A stretch of 15,616 bases of DNA from NCBI GenBank assembly GCA_050330955.1, contig JBHJHJ010000168.1, forward strand, positions 1 to 15,616, written 5' to 3'. The stretch comes from JBCCAG01 sp050330955 (lineage in GTDB: Bacteria > Cyanobacteriota > Cyanobacteriia > CAKZMO01). Under the pieces are notes generated by a model. That model worked only from the letters and a program-made list of their open reading frames with translations. It was not told the DNA's origin and did no database searches. This document shows, piece by piece, positions 1 through 8,326 of the stretch. Position 1 is the first letter of the stretch, and each line of letters starts with the position of its first letter. The translations under genes were made by a program, and so were the position numbers.

Positions 1-3000
1 ACGCTGGCGACTATCTTGGGGGTGAGCTACGTGCCCCTGATATTCAGCTTTTTTGGGGCGCTGCCCTACCTCGGGGTGCCCATTCTGACCCTGCTCTCCG
101 TGTGGCATCTGCTGGCGATGGTGATTGGCTTTAGCGCGGTCACTCAGTCGAGCTTTGGAGCAGCCCTGAGCCACATTGCTCTGGGCTGGATGGTGCTGCA
201 GATTTTGCAGAACACCCTGGGCCAGCCCATCGCCAACTTTGGGGACCGCCTAATCAACGCTGTGGCTGGTGTTGATCTGGTGACGGGGCGACAGGGGATC
301 TTGACGACCCTGAGCGATCGCGTCAGCGAAATTGCCTGGACCGATGAACTTCAGCAGCGCACCAGGGGGCTGCCGTACCCACACCGGCAACAGCGGCAAA
401 ATCGAAGCCGCCTCCTGAGAACGGTGTTTGGCCTAGTGGGCATGGCGATTCTGACGAGCGCTGTCGTCGTCACGCTACAGCCTATTCGGGACTGGCTGCA
501 GGGACTATACAGCAACCTTCCTGAGTTCGTCACCGCCCTATTAGACTTCACTTGGATTGGGCTAGTGGGTATTGTGGTCGCTGGGCTGCTGGCCCCCCTT
601 GAAACCCTAGGCTGGTGGGCCGGGTGGTACAACGATGAGGTGGATGTGACCGTTAATGCAGGGGAGCTGGTGACGGCTGGTGACGGCCTAGCTCGGACCG
701 CTGATGGCGCTATGTCTCAGCCCATCTCCCGCTACATGGTTTACCTAGACGGCATCGGCAAGTCCACCTTCGAATACCTGCCCGACATTGAAGACTTTTT
801 GGACGCGCTGGGGCGATCGCTTCCCCCCAGCATAGCCCTGATTCGGGGCATCATGCCCTATTCAGTGCTCAATAATCCCCTAGACGAAGATCGCCCCCTG
901 GCATTTCTGTGGAAGCTCGCCGACCAGGCCCGCTTCGCCAACCCCACGGCGCTGCTGGGGCTGCTGGTTAATATTCGCAACATCCTGATTGTGGGGGTGT
1001 CGGCGGACCGGCGATATGGCCCCCTTTATAACCACGGCGTCGCTCAGGTGGTCTTCAACGGCTTGATGAAAAATGGTTACACCATCGGCAGCGGCACCCC
1101 CATCACCCTTGTCGGCTACAGCGGCGGCGGCCAGATCTCTTGTGCCTGCGCCCCCGTGCTGAAGCGAGCCCTCAGTGCCCCCATTAACGTGATTTCTCTG
1201 GGCGGGGTAATCAGCGGCAACTGCAACATCTTAAAGCTGGAGCAGCTTTATCACTTAGCGGGTGAAAAGGATAACGTCGAGCGGATCGGGGCCGTGATGT
1301 TTCCGGGGCGGTGGCGTATATTTACCCTGTCCTATTGGAACCGGGCCAAGCGATACGGCAATATTTCTTTCCTGTCCATGGGGCCAGTAGGGCATCAGGT
1401 GCCCGGCGGGATCCTCGACCCTGAGCTGCAGCTTTCCGATGGCAGGACGGCGCTGCAGCAAACTGTAGACACCATCCTCGACATTCTGCGGGGTGAGCTG
1501 CCGCCGCCGCCAGACCTCAGCGCCATCCAGCCCAGCAACTACGATCGCTACCGCGAAGCGCCGCTTAATCAGCCCACCGCTTACCCGATTCGACCGCCGG
1601 TAAAAGCTTACGAGGAGTACTACCGCCCCGTGGCCCCCTGGATGGGGCGGCTCATTCTACCGGAACGGAGTCAGCGGTTCGGTGGGGTATGGTTTGAGGT
1701 GTACCACGCCCCAGCGGAGCATAGGCAGCTTATCGGACAAACGGTGGCACTCAAGTTAATCCCTAGTCCTGCCGTGCAGCGATGGGTGACGGCGGTGACT
1801 AAGGACCTGCATTTTAGCGCTGACGCCGAGCACAGCAGCATCCACGGCGGCCTCATCCATCCCGACCGGCTGAACCACTGGCAGCAGGTCGACCCTTTGG
1901 AGTCTTTGGCTGGGTCCCACCCGGTGAATGACGTGGTGGTCATGCTAGAGGTGATTTCAGACATTGAGCACGATAGGCAAGGTAAACAACCTTGGACGCT
2001 CTACGTCAGCCGTGAGCCCGTACAGATCACGGGGCGCTATGTCGGCCTAGTGCAGTTTATTGAGCAGGTGGGGGACGATGGCTATCGGGCCGCCCACTTC
2101 AATCGCCACTCCCGCCAGTTTGACGGGGCTATGGAAACCGTCGCTCTGCCCCCGGTGATTCCAGACCAGAACAACTGCTCCCCGTCCTCCCGAAAGCAGC
2201 TGGAACGCTCTCCCCAGAATGAGCAGGGCTGGTACATTTATGGTATGCCGAATGACGCCGGGCAATTCGTAGTCCAGTCCCTAGCGCCGCGATCGCTGCT
2301 CAAACTGCAGCCCGACCGGGTGCTTTTCGGGCAAAAGGCGGGCTATCGCCACATTCGCCGCCAGACTTGGGACGATATTACCGCCAAAAAAGGCGAGACT
2401 TCCTCTGTGCTCTGTGCCGCCCAGGACAGCAATACCCCAGATGCGGTGCAGCGGGCCATTGACCATTGGCGGGAAGGCGATCGCGCCCTAGTGCTGCACG
2501 TGTACGGCGGCATTGGCGGAGAGAAGCGCGAGCCAGCAGCGGCCACCCCGATTTTCTTCGGCCATTTTGCCTACGGCGTGGCGACGGTGGTGCGGGATCC
2601 GCTGGCCGAGGAGCTGCGCTTTGACATCCATTACCACCAGATCTACACCCACAATACCGATGGCCTGATTGCGGGCACGCTGCACTGGAACCGCTACATG
2701 GGCGATCGCCAGTTTGGCTGGGCGGGCACCCGCCCCGTATGTGACCTGCTTGTAAAGCTCGACAGCTTTACGGGGTGGTATGAGGTGGACGAAGAACGAC
2801 ACTCGCCCCTCTCAGCGATGGTGACCCAGCTCAACGCCATGGCAGCGCGCTACCGCATTGGCGACGGCACGGGCGGAACCTATGTGGGGCCCGCCAACAA
2901 CTGCTCACAGGACTCCAACCGGGCGCTATTTGCCACCCTAGAGCACTTAGAAGACACCCTGCCGGGCCGCGTCGAGCGGCTGGAGCATTGGTTAGCGCAG

Positions 3001-3315
3001 CACCCCCGCGAGGCCACCCGCCTTAATCGGGCCGTGCATCTGGGCGCAGATCTGCAGGCGATGCTAGAGCCCTTCGGCTCCCCCCGCGCCGACTGGGAGA
3101 AAAATGAATATAACCTGGGCAGCACCCTCGAAGATGAGCCCATCCGCAACTTGATTATGGGCTTGGGCAGCTGGCGGACGCTACTGCCCCGCAAGGCAAG
3201 CGACACCGTCGTCAAGGTGTTTTTAGAGCACGGCGCCTCCATATGGGTGCTGCGCACGAATCAGATTGGCGGCCACGATCCAGATATCGCGCCGATCGCG
3301 CCGATGACGCTATAG
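1..3315 (+). CDS. Large membrane protein with YIP1-like N-terminus and alpha/beta-hydrolase-like core (5' partial)
   Basis: The reading frame is open to the left window edge, so the true N-terminus is not seen. Residue numbers here count from the TTG at 16. Hydrophobic segments lie at about 6-41, 47-66, 136-154 and 178-202. The first resembles the small YIP1-like membrane proteins of cyanobacteria. After these, a hydrolase-like region has a nucleophile-elbow motif GYSGG (Ser369), an acidic site in GEKDN (Asp419) and a histidine in GHQV (His460). Their order and spacing fit an alpha/beta-hydrolase triad. The roughly 600 residues that follow, rich in Trp, His and Tyr, I cannot place in a named family. 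The likely location is the inner or thylakoid membrane with a large soluble part. The hydrolase assignment is inference from motifs; substrate unknown. It ends 47 bp from the convergent sugar-cassette oxidoreductase. Confidence 0.75.
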   Translation, partial: TLATILGVSYVPLIFSFFGALPYLGVPILTLLSVWHLLAMVIGFSAVTQSSFGAALSHIALGWMVLQILQNTLGQPIANFGDRLINAVAGVDLVTGRQGILTTLSDRVSEIAWTDELQQRTRGLPYPHRQQRQNRSRLLRTVFGLVGMAILTSAVVVTLQPIRDWLQGLYSNLPEFVTALLDFTWIGLVGIVVAGLLAPLETLGWWAGWYNDEVDVTVNAGELVTAGDGLARTADGAMSQPISRYMVYLDGIGKSTFEYLPDIEDFLDALGRSLPPSIALIRGIMPYSVLNNPLDEDRPLAFLWKLADQARFANPTALLGLLVNIRNILIVGVSADRRYGPLYNHGVAQVVFNGLMKNGYTIGSGTPITLVGYSGGGQISCACAPVLKRALSAPINVISLGGVISGNCNILKLEQLYHLAGEKDNVERIGAVMFPGRWRIFTLSYWNRAKRYGNISFLSMGPVGHQVPGGILDPELQLSDGRTALQQTVDTILDILRGELPPPPDLSAIQPSNYDRYREAPLNQPTAYPIRPPVKAYEEYYRPVAPWMGRLILPERSQRFGGVWFEVYHAPAEHRQLIGQTVALKLIPSPAVQRWVTAVTKDLHFSADAEHSSIHGGLIHPDRLNHWQQVDPLESLAGSHPVNDVVVMLEVISDIEHDRQGKQPWTLYVSREPVQITGRYVGLVQFIEQVGDDGYRAAHFNRHSRQFDGAMETVALPPVIPDQNNCSPSSRKQLERSPQNEQGWYIYGMPNDAGQFVVQSLAPRSLLKLQPDRVLFGQKAGYRHIRRQTWDDITAKKGETSSVLCAAQDSNTPDAVQRAIDHWREGDRALVLHVYGGIGGEKREPAAATPIFFGHFAYGVATVVRDPLAEELRFDIHYHQIYTHNTDGLIAGTLHWNRYMGDRQFGWAGTRPVCDLLVKLDSFTGWYEVDEERHSPLSAMVTQLNAMAARYRIGDGTGGTYVGPANNCSQDSNRALFATLEHLEDTLPGRVERLEHWLAQHPREATRLNRAVHLGADLQAMLEPFGSPRADWEKNEYNLGSTLEDEPIRNLIMGLGSWRTLLPRKASDTVVKVFLEHGASIWVLRTNQIGGHDPDIAPIAPMTL

Positions 3316-3362
3316 TCACAAACGCCATGCGTCTCGAAGCCGAGGTACAGGCATTTGAGGCT

Positions 3363-4673
3363 CTAAATCGCTACAGATGACAAGCGCTCAGAAAAGAAGT
3401 GTTTATCCTGCTCAGCCCGCAGCTTATCGCACAGCCGACCTTCCGGAAGCGTGATGTCAGCATAGGTAAGGACCTGATCTTTAGCCACGTCCCGGGCCAT
3501 GCGGCAGCCTTCGGCGAGGCCGATGGGCAGAAGCTGCTGCTCGCGGACCACTTCCGCCTTCTCGCACTGGCCATAGGTGAGGTAATACCCGATGCCGTCG
3601 AGGACATCGCCTGCCTTTAAATCGACCTTCGCCGTGGCCACCACATCGACCTTAGGGGCTCCGAGGGGGGACAAAACGGTGTCATTGAAGAGCACGACTC
3701 GGGCAACCGACAGCGGCACCTCGAAGTGACAGAGGTGATAGGGGGTGTAGAAGCTGTAGAGGGGGCCTTCACCCATCTTGTAGTAGTGCAGGTAGTGCTT
3801 GTGCTTGGGGTCATCCTGAGTCGCATAGACGTAAACCCCCGGACCGGGCTTGGCCCCGACCACGTAATCCACGATGCCGCCTAGCTCCTTCAGCCTCTCC
3901 ACGTCGTACAAGTTCGTAAATTCGTCGATGTGGCCGCTAACGTGGTGGCCCTGCATCCCCCGCTTGGCGACGGTCATGCCGGTGGCGTTGGCCACGATCG
4001 CTTGCTCAAACGAAATTTTGGTTCCGTCTGCGAAGCTGGTCACCATGTGAGGCTTCTGTCCCCACTTACGGGCAAAGCCTTCCTGGGTGGTCGGGTTGCG
4101 GTAGGGGTCCTGCAGGCCTTTAATGTTGCCGCATACCAGAGGCGTCATGCCGATGCTCTGCACGTAGCGGTAGAGGTTCATCTCGACGCCAGGCTGGTCT
4201 CCGTCACACGCAGACAGAATTACGCCCGCCCGGTCGGCGTGGACCTTGAGAATAGGGCCAATCGTGCCGTCCAGCTCGGCGTTCATCAGCACCACGTGCT
4301 TCTTGTGGGCGATCGCCTCTAGCACAACCCCTGCCGCAAACTCAATCGTCCCCGTAACCTCAATCAGCGCGTCGATGCCCTCGGCCCGGCAGAGCAGCAT
4401 TGCATCATCAGTGATTGCGTATTGGCCTTTGGCGATCGCAGCCTCTAGTTCCGCAGTCGTGTTCACCTCCGCGGCCTCTACCCCAGCCTCGTCGTATGCG
4501 CGCTTCGCGTTAGTGACGTGGCGGCTCGAAACCGCAACCAGTTGCATACCGGGAACAGAATTGATAATTTGATTCGCAATTCCCCATCCCATAAACCCTG
4601 AACCGATCATCCCCACTTTGATGGGATTACCAGCCTCTTCGCGGGCTTTGAGTGCAGTATCGACAATAATCAT
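3363..4673 (-). CDS. NAD(P)-dependent oxidoreductase with C-terminal SAF domain, sugar-cassette member
   Basis: A 436-residue protein. The Rossmann motif GMIGSGFMG is at 21-29, followed by a homoserine-dehydrogenase-like NAD-binding domain. A central catalytic region contains the GNIKGLQDPYRNP segment near 182-194. A SAF-like domain lies at about 344-410 (KVDLKAGDVLDGIG, then RDVAKDQVLTYADI). The architecture matches COG4091-type 'predicted homoserine dehydrogenase with SAF domain' proteins, sometimes mislabelled as flagellar FlgA because of the SAF domain. It is the last gene of the rfbF-rfbG-rfbC set, 34 bp after the epimerase gene on the same strand, so it is probably co-transcribed. An AGGA sequence precedes the ATG by 8 bases. 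By context it probably reduces or oxidises the CDP-keto-sugar or a derived acid or branched sugar, but the reaction is not known to me. True homoserine dehydrogenase is unlikely given the neighbours. Confidence 0.8.
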   Translation of the reverse strand: MIIVDTALKAREEAGNPIKVGMIGSGFMGWGIANQIINSVPGMQLVAVSSRHVTNAKRAYDEAGVEAAEVNTTAELEAAIAKGQYAITDDAMLLCRAEGIDALIEVTGTIEFAAGVVLEAIAHKKHVVLMNAELDGTIGPILKVHADRAGVILSACDGDQPGVEMNLYRYVQSIGMTPLVCGNIKGLQDPYRNPTTQEGFARKWGQKPHMVTSFADGTKISFEQAIVANATGMTVAKRGMQGHHVSGHIDEFTNLYDVERLKELGGIVDYVVGAKPGPGVYVYATQDDPKHKHYLHYYKMGEGPLYSFYTPYHLCHFEVPLSVARVVLFNDTVLSPLGAPKVDVVATAKVDLKAGDVLDGIGYYLTYGQCEKAEVVREQQLLPIGLAEGCRMARDVAKDQVLTYADITLPEGRLCDKLRAEQDKHFFSERLSSVAI

Positions 4674-4707
4674 GGTGTAAATCCTATGCTTTGGGGCAAA
4701 ATCAAAC

Positions 4708-5247
4708 CTATACAGAAACTGCCTCTGTCAGCGGCCAGCTAGAGTCTTTATCAGAGATGACCGAAACTGGCAGGGGCCACTCAATATTGAAAACTGGGTC
4801 ACTGTAGCGCGCTCCCCGCTCACAGCCCGGCGTATAGAATTCGCCGACCTGGTACATGACCTCAGCGTCGTCGGTTAAGGTTTGATAGCCGTGGGCAAAC
4901 ATTTCGGGCACATACAGCGCTCTACGATTGGCTTCACTCAGCTCTACGCCGATATGCTGCTGGTAGGTTGGCGAATCAGGGCGCAGGTCGATGATCACAT
5001 CGTAAACCGCGCCCCTAGTGCACCGGACTAGCTTTGTCTCGCAGGCCGGCGCAATCTGATAGTGCATCCCGCGCAGGGTACCCGCCTTAAAGTTAAACGA
5101 AAGGTTGCACTGAGCAACGGTGGGTTTGAGTCCATGCTGCTCAAATTCTTTGGCGCAAAAAGCTCGGGCAAATCCGCCGCGGTAGTCTTCCTTCAATTCC
5201 ACATCCAGAATGAACGCGCCTTTGAGCTTTGTTTCGGTGAAGATCAT
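4708..5247 (-). CDS. rfbC: dTDP-4-dehydrorhamnose 3,5-epimerase family protein (RmlC-like), likely acting on a CDP-sugar
   Basis: A 179-residue cupin, the usual RmlC length. Family motifs are visible: LRGMHYQ with the catalytic-type His62, VRCTRGAVYDVIIDLR at 74-89, YVPEMFAHGYQTL at 112-124, and the Y132/Y138 pair in YQVGEFYTP. It also has the ISDKD acidic segment near 164-168. RmlC enzymes epimerise C3 and/or C5 of 4-keto-6-deoxy nucleotide sugars. No rmlA, rmlB or rmlD accompanies it here. It follows rfbF and rfbG, so the likely substrate is CDP-4-keto-6-deoxyglucose rather than the dTDP form. That substrate switch is inference from context. It is third of four same-strand genes, 106 bp after rfbG. 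Whether it makes one or two epimerisations cannot be read from the sequence. Confidence 0.88.
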   Translation of the reverse strand: MIFTETKLKGAFILDVELKEDYRGGFARAFCAKEFEQHGLKPTVAQCNLSFNFKAGTLRGMHYQIAPACETKLVRCTRGAVYDVIIDLRPDSPTYQQHIGVELSEANRRALYVPEMFAHGYQTLTDDAEVMYQVGEFYTPGCERGARYSDPVFNIEWPLPVSVISDKDSSWPLTEAVSV

Positions 5248-5318
5248 AACTTTTTCAGTAGATCAGTCTAGGCTTGGTATGTGTATTTAACAATTCTCAT
5301 CTGGGCTATGACCTAATC

Positions 5319-5339
5319 GCCCGCAAAAGAATTACGGGC
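5319..5339 (-). other. Weak inverted repeat between rfbG and rfbC
   Basis: A 5-bp perfect stem (GCCCG/CGGGC) with an 11-base loop lies 15 bp past the rfbG stop, within the 106-bp gap before the epimerase gene. No T-run follows on the minus strand, so it is not a convincing intrinsic terminator. It could be an intercistronic RNA hairpin or chance. Confidence 0.2.
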
Positions 5340-5353
5340 TGTAAGCGGGGCAA

Positions 5354-6481
5354 TTAAGATGCCGTAGAGGCCAGAGAAGCGACCTTTTCTGCAGGCTGGC
5401 TAACAGCGGTGTTGATGGCCCTAAGATGGCTAAATTGCTGAATCTGACCCATGACGACATCGCGCATGTTCTGCTCTGCATCGTAGGCTCGATAGAACTC
5501 AACAATCCACTCAAGGGTTTTCGCCAGGGAAAGACTGGGGGTCCAGCCCAGCTTTGCTTTAGCCTTAGAGCAATCGAGCTTCAAGTAGGTAGCCTCGTGG
5601 GGATGGGGCCCTTCATCAACCTGCCAATAGGCGCCTTCACCCCAGAGCTGAGTTAGGGTTTCCACGATCCAGGACACCGGCTTGGCGTCATCGTCATCTG
5701 GGCCAAAATTCCAGCCCTCTGCATACTCTGACCCACCCTGCCAAAGCCGTTCAGCGAGGCAAAGATACCCACTGAGGGGCTCAAGCACGTGTTGCCAAGG
5801 GCGGATCGCCCTCGGGCTACGGATGAGAACCGGCTGTCCGTCTTGAATTGCCCGCATGATATCGGGGATAAGGCGATCCAGCGCCCAGTCACCCCCACCG
5901 ATGACGTTGCCAGCTCTGGCGCTGGCTAGGGCGACGCCGTGGCGATCGCAGTCTTGAGCTGAAAAGTAGGAGTCTCGATAGGCGCTGACGACCAGCTCAG
6001 CACACCCTTTGCTGCTGGAGTAGGGGTCATGTCCCCCCATCGGCTCATCTTCGCGGTAGCCCCAGTACCATTCACGGTTTTCGTAACATTTGTCAGTTGT
6101 AATCACAACGGCTGCACGAACGCTGCTAGTGTGACGCACCGCCTCAAGAAAGTTGACCGTGCCCATGACATTGGCCGCGTACGTCTCTACCGGATTCTGA
6201 TAGGAGTACCGCACCAGGGGCTGTGCTGCCATGTGAAAGACAATGTCGGGCTGATGCTGGGTCATCGTAGCTTGAAGCTTCGATAAGTCTCGAATATCTC
6301 CAATCACAGAGGTCATGCCCAACTGAACATTGGCAACCTCAAACAGGTTGGGTTGGGTGGGCGCCGGGAGCGAATAGCCAATTATGGTGGCGCCCAGCGA
6401 TTGTAGCCAAAGTGATAGCCAGCTTCCTTTGAATCCCGTGTGACCTGTAATTAAGACTCGCTTTCCATGCCAAAAGTTCAT
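5354..6481 (-). CDS. rfbG: CDP-glucose 4,6-dehydratase
   Basis: An extended short-chain dehydrogenase of 375 residues, close to the family's usual 350-370. It converts CDP-D-glucose to CDP-4-keto-6-deoxy-D-glucose using bound NAD. Visible features are the nucleotide-binding motif TGHTGFKG (12-19), typical of RfbG; TTDK at 128-131; and the catalytic Tyr154 and Lys158 in DPYSSSKG. The NREWYWGYREDEPMGG segment is also characteristic of this enzyme as opposed to dTDP-glucose dehydratase. A good ribosome site (AGGAG, 5 bases from the ATG) fixes the start. It lies 44 bp after rfbF. The C-terminal 30 residues or so (AINTAVSQPAEKVASLASTAS) look like a poorly conserved tail. Confidence 0.95.
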   Translation of the reverse strand: MNFWHGKRVLITGHTGFKGSWLSLWLQSLGATIIGYSLPAPTQPNLFEVANVQLGMTSVIGDIRDLSKLQATMTQHQPDIVFHMAAQPLVRYSYQNPVETYAANVMGTVNFLEAVRHTSSVRAAVVITTDKCYENREWYWGYREDEPMGGHDPYSSSKGCAELVVSAYRDSYFSAQDCDRHGVALASARAGNVIGGGDWALDRLIPDIMRAIQDGQPVLIRSPRAIRPWQHVLEPLSGYLCLAERLWQGGSEYAEGWNFGPDDDDAKPVSWIVETLTQLWGEGAYWQVDEGPHPHEATYLKLDCSKAKAKLGWTPSLSLAKTLEWIVEFYRAYDAEQNMRDVVMGQIQQFSHLRAINTAVSQPAEKVASLASTAS

Positions 6482-6525
6482 TCAAGCTCCTAAAGTTGTA
6501 AGACTAAAATTCGCTCTAAAGTGGG

Positions 6526-7299
6526 CTACCAGGTCTTCCAAGGCGCAGTATTTTCTTGCCACATGCCCTCAAGGCGTCGCTTGTCCCGTAGGGTGTCCAT
6601 GGGATGCCAAAAGTCATCGTGCTTAAAGGCGGAAAGCTGACCGTCACTCGCCAGCTTTTTCAGGGGGGTTTGCTCCCAAACTGTGCTGTCATCGCCAATG
6701 TAGTCGATAACTTCTGGCTCTAATACGAAGAAGCCACCGTTGATCCAAGCACCATCACCCTCTGGCTTCTCCTGAAACTGCTCAATCTTAGTTTGCTCTT
6801 TACCTAGGGAGATCGCGCCAAATCGGCCTGGAGGCTGAACCGCCGTCAGCGTTGCAAGGGTATCTTGCCCTTTATGAAATTCAATCAGCTTGGTGATATT
6901 GACGTTACTCACGCCATCACCGTAGGTCATGCAAAAAGTTTGGTTGCCCAAATGCTCTCGAACGCGCTTTAAGCGTCCGCCGGTCATTGTGTTATCGCCG
7001 GTATCGACGAGGGTCACTTTCCAGGGCTCAGCATTGCCGGAGTGAATATTCATTTGGTTAAATCGCATGTCAAAAGTGACGTCGGACATGCGAAGGAAGT
7101 AGTTGGCAAAAAACTCCTTGATGATGTATCCCTTGTAGCCACAACAAATAATGAAGTCATCAACGCCATGGGAAGCGTAAATTTTCATGATGTGCCAAAG
7201 GATAGGTTGTCCACCAATTTCCACCATTGGCTTTGGCTTGATGGCGGTTTCTTCGCTTAGGCGCGTGCCTAATCCACCAGCCAACAGTACCGCTTTCAT
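6526..7299 (-). CDS. rfbF: Glucose-1-phosphate cytidylyltransferase
   Basis: A 257-residue sugar nucleotidyltransferase that makes CDP-glucose from CTP and glucose-1-phosphate, the first step of CDP-deoxysugar synthesis. The signature LAGGLGTRL (6-14) and KPKPMVEIGG (21-30) form the nucleotide site. YGDGVSN carries the metal-binding Asp128, and EKPEG (177-181) and INGGFFV (186-192) follow in the usual order. Length and motifs match RfbF/DdhA rather than RmlA or GalU. The ATG has GAGG 8 bases upstream. It is the promoter-proximal gene of the cassette. Its base composition looks more AT-rich than most neighbours, and it contains no HIP1 octamer. Confidence 0.96.
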   Translation of the reverse strand: MKAVLLAGGLGTRLSEETAIKPKPMVEIGGQPILWHIMKIYASHGVDDFIICCGYKGYIIKEFFANYFLRMSDVTFDMRFNQMNIHSGNAEPWKVTLVDTGDNTMTGGRLKRVREHLGNQTFCMTYGDGVSNVNITKLIEFHKGQDTLATLTAVQPPGRFGAISLGKEQTKIEQFQEKPEGDGAWINGGFFVLEPEVIDYIGDDSTVWEQTPLKKLASDGQLSAFKHDDFWHPMDTLRDKRRLEGMWQENTAPWKTW

Positions 7300-7561
7300 A
7301 AATATGACCTCAACTATAAAATTTTTGCTTTACTGGATTCAATTAATAGGATTATGTCCCTCACGGAACAGGGATCCGAAAGGTTCAAAGAGTGCTATAC
7401 TATGCTTCCCACATGACGTTTGAATCAAACGATGTCTAACATCTGTCCTAGGTATAGCCTTTCAATATTGTACGAACCGGCAGCAGGCATCATATAAAGC
7501 TAATGTGAGAGCTTCACTCAGGCGTATAAATTTTCAATTTCCCGGTGAAGCCCTTAAAGGT
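7300..7561. promoter_or_regulatory. Intergenic region upstream of the sugar cassette
   Basis: This 262-bp AT-richer stretch contains no credible ORF and must hold the promoter of the rfbF operon. One minus-strand candidate is TTGATT (7423-7428), an 18-bp spacer, then CATAGT (7399-7404), with only 4 of 6 matches in each box. A second pair (TTGAAT, 18 bp, TATAGT at 7313-7318) matches better. It would start transcription at about the ribosome site of rfbF, so it is less plausible for that gene. Confidence 0.3.
7417..7431. promoter_or_regulatory. Perfect 15-bp palindrome, possible operator for rfbF
   Basis: CGTTTGA-A-TCAAACG is a perfect 7-bp inverted repeat with one central base. It overlaps the candidate minus-strand -35 box of the sugar operon. 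Flanking ACAT (7411-7414) and ATGT (7432-7435) give a looser outer symmetry. The size and placement suit a dimeric regulator site, but no regulator is identified. Confidence 0.35.
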
Positions 7562-8326
7562 CTAGGCTACCTCAGACGGCATTGTCGCCGTAATTCGGCT
7601 CAAAAATGCCTGTAGCCGATCGCTCTTCGGATGGGTCAGCACCTCCCGCGCCGGCCCCGATTCCTCAATGTGGCCCTTATTCAAAAACAGCACCCGGTCC
7701 GCGACGGCTTTAGCAAAGGCCATCTCGTGGGTCACCACCACCATAGTCATTCCCTCATCAGCGAGCTGCTTCATTACCTCCAGCACCTCCCCCACTAGCT
7801 CCGGATCGAGGGCGCTGGTGGGCTCGTCGAATAAAATCACGTCGGGGTTCATGCATAGAGCGCGTGCAATCGCCACCCGCTGCTTTTGCCCCCCAGAAAT
7901 CTGCTCGGGATAGGCGTCCGCTTTCTCTAGTAGGCCCACCTTGTCAAGATATTGCCGCGCTTGCCGCCGAGCATCGGTCTTCGACTAGTTGAGCACCTTC
8001 TGCGGGGCGAGAGCGAGATTTTCCAGCACTGTGCAGGGGGGAAATAGGTTGAACTGCTGAAACACCATACCCACTTTAGCCCGCAGCCGGCGGAGCTGCT
8101 TGTTGGGAATATCGGGGCGCGACAGGTCGATTTCGTTGACAATTAGGCGACCGCCGTTAATGGTCTCTAGCCGGTTGAAGCAGCGCAGCAGCGTACTTTT
8201 GCCGCAGCCTGACGGACCAATAATGGCTACCACCTCCCCGCTGGCAATGTGACCACTCATACCCCGCAGCACTTCTAAATCGCCGTAGCGCTTTTTTAGA
8301 TTCTCGAACACGATGGGAGCAGTCAT
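7562..8326 (-). pseudogene. Polar amino-acid type (GlnQ-like) ABC transporter ATPase interrupted by an amber codon
   Basis: Read continuously on the minus strand, this is a 254-codon ABC ATPase of normal GlnQ/HisP length. It has Walker A GPSGCGKST (37-45), Q-loop VFQQFNLF (88-95), signature ISGGQKQR (143-150), Walker B VILFDEPTSALD (163-174) and H-loop His200. Codon 114 (7985-7987) is TAG, and the frame is unchanged on both sides, so a single substitution splits the gene into 113- and 140-codon parts. The stop falls between the Q-loop and signature motif and would remove the ATP-sandwich half. The segment before it (LFPPCTVLEN) also departs from the usual LFPHMTVLEN. No permease or binding-protein gene is adjacent, so it is an orphan. 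A GGAG precedes the ATG by 8 bases. Alternatives are a sequencing error or amber readthrough. Confidence 0.85.

Noticed and set aside
3399..4572. Plus-strand open frames opposite the SAF-domain oxidoreductase
   Set aside because: They are antisense shadows of a clearly coding minus-strand gene and show no protein family features.
7505..7517. GTGA-GAGCT-TCAC hairpin downstream of the ABC gene as a terminator
   Set aside because: A 4-bp stem with no following U-tract on the minus strand is too weak to call.
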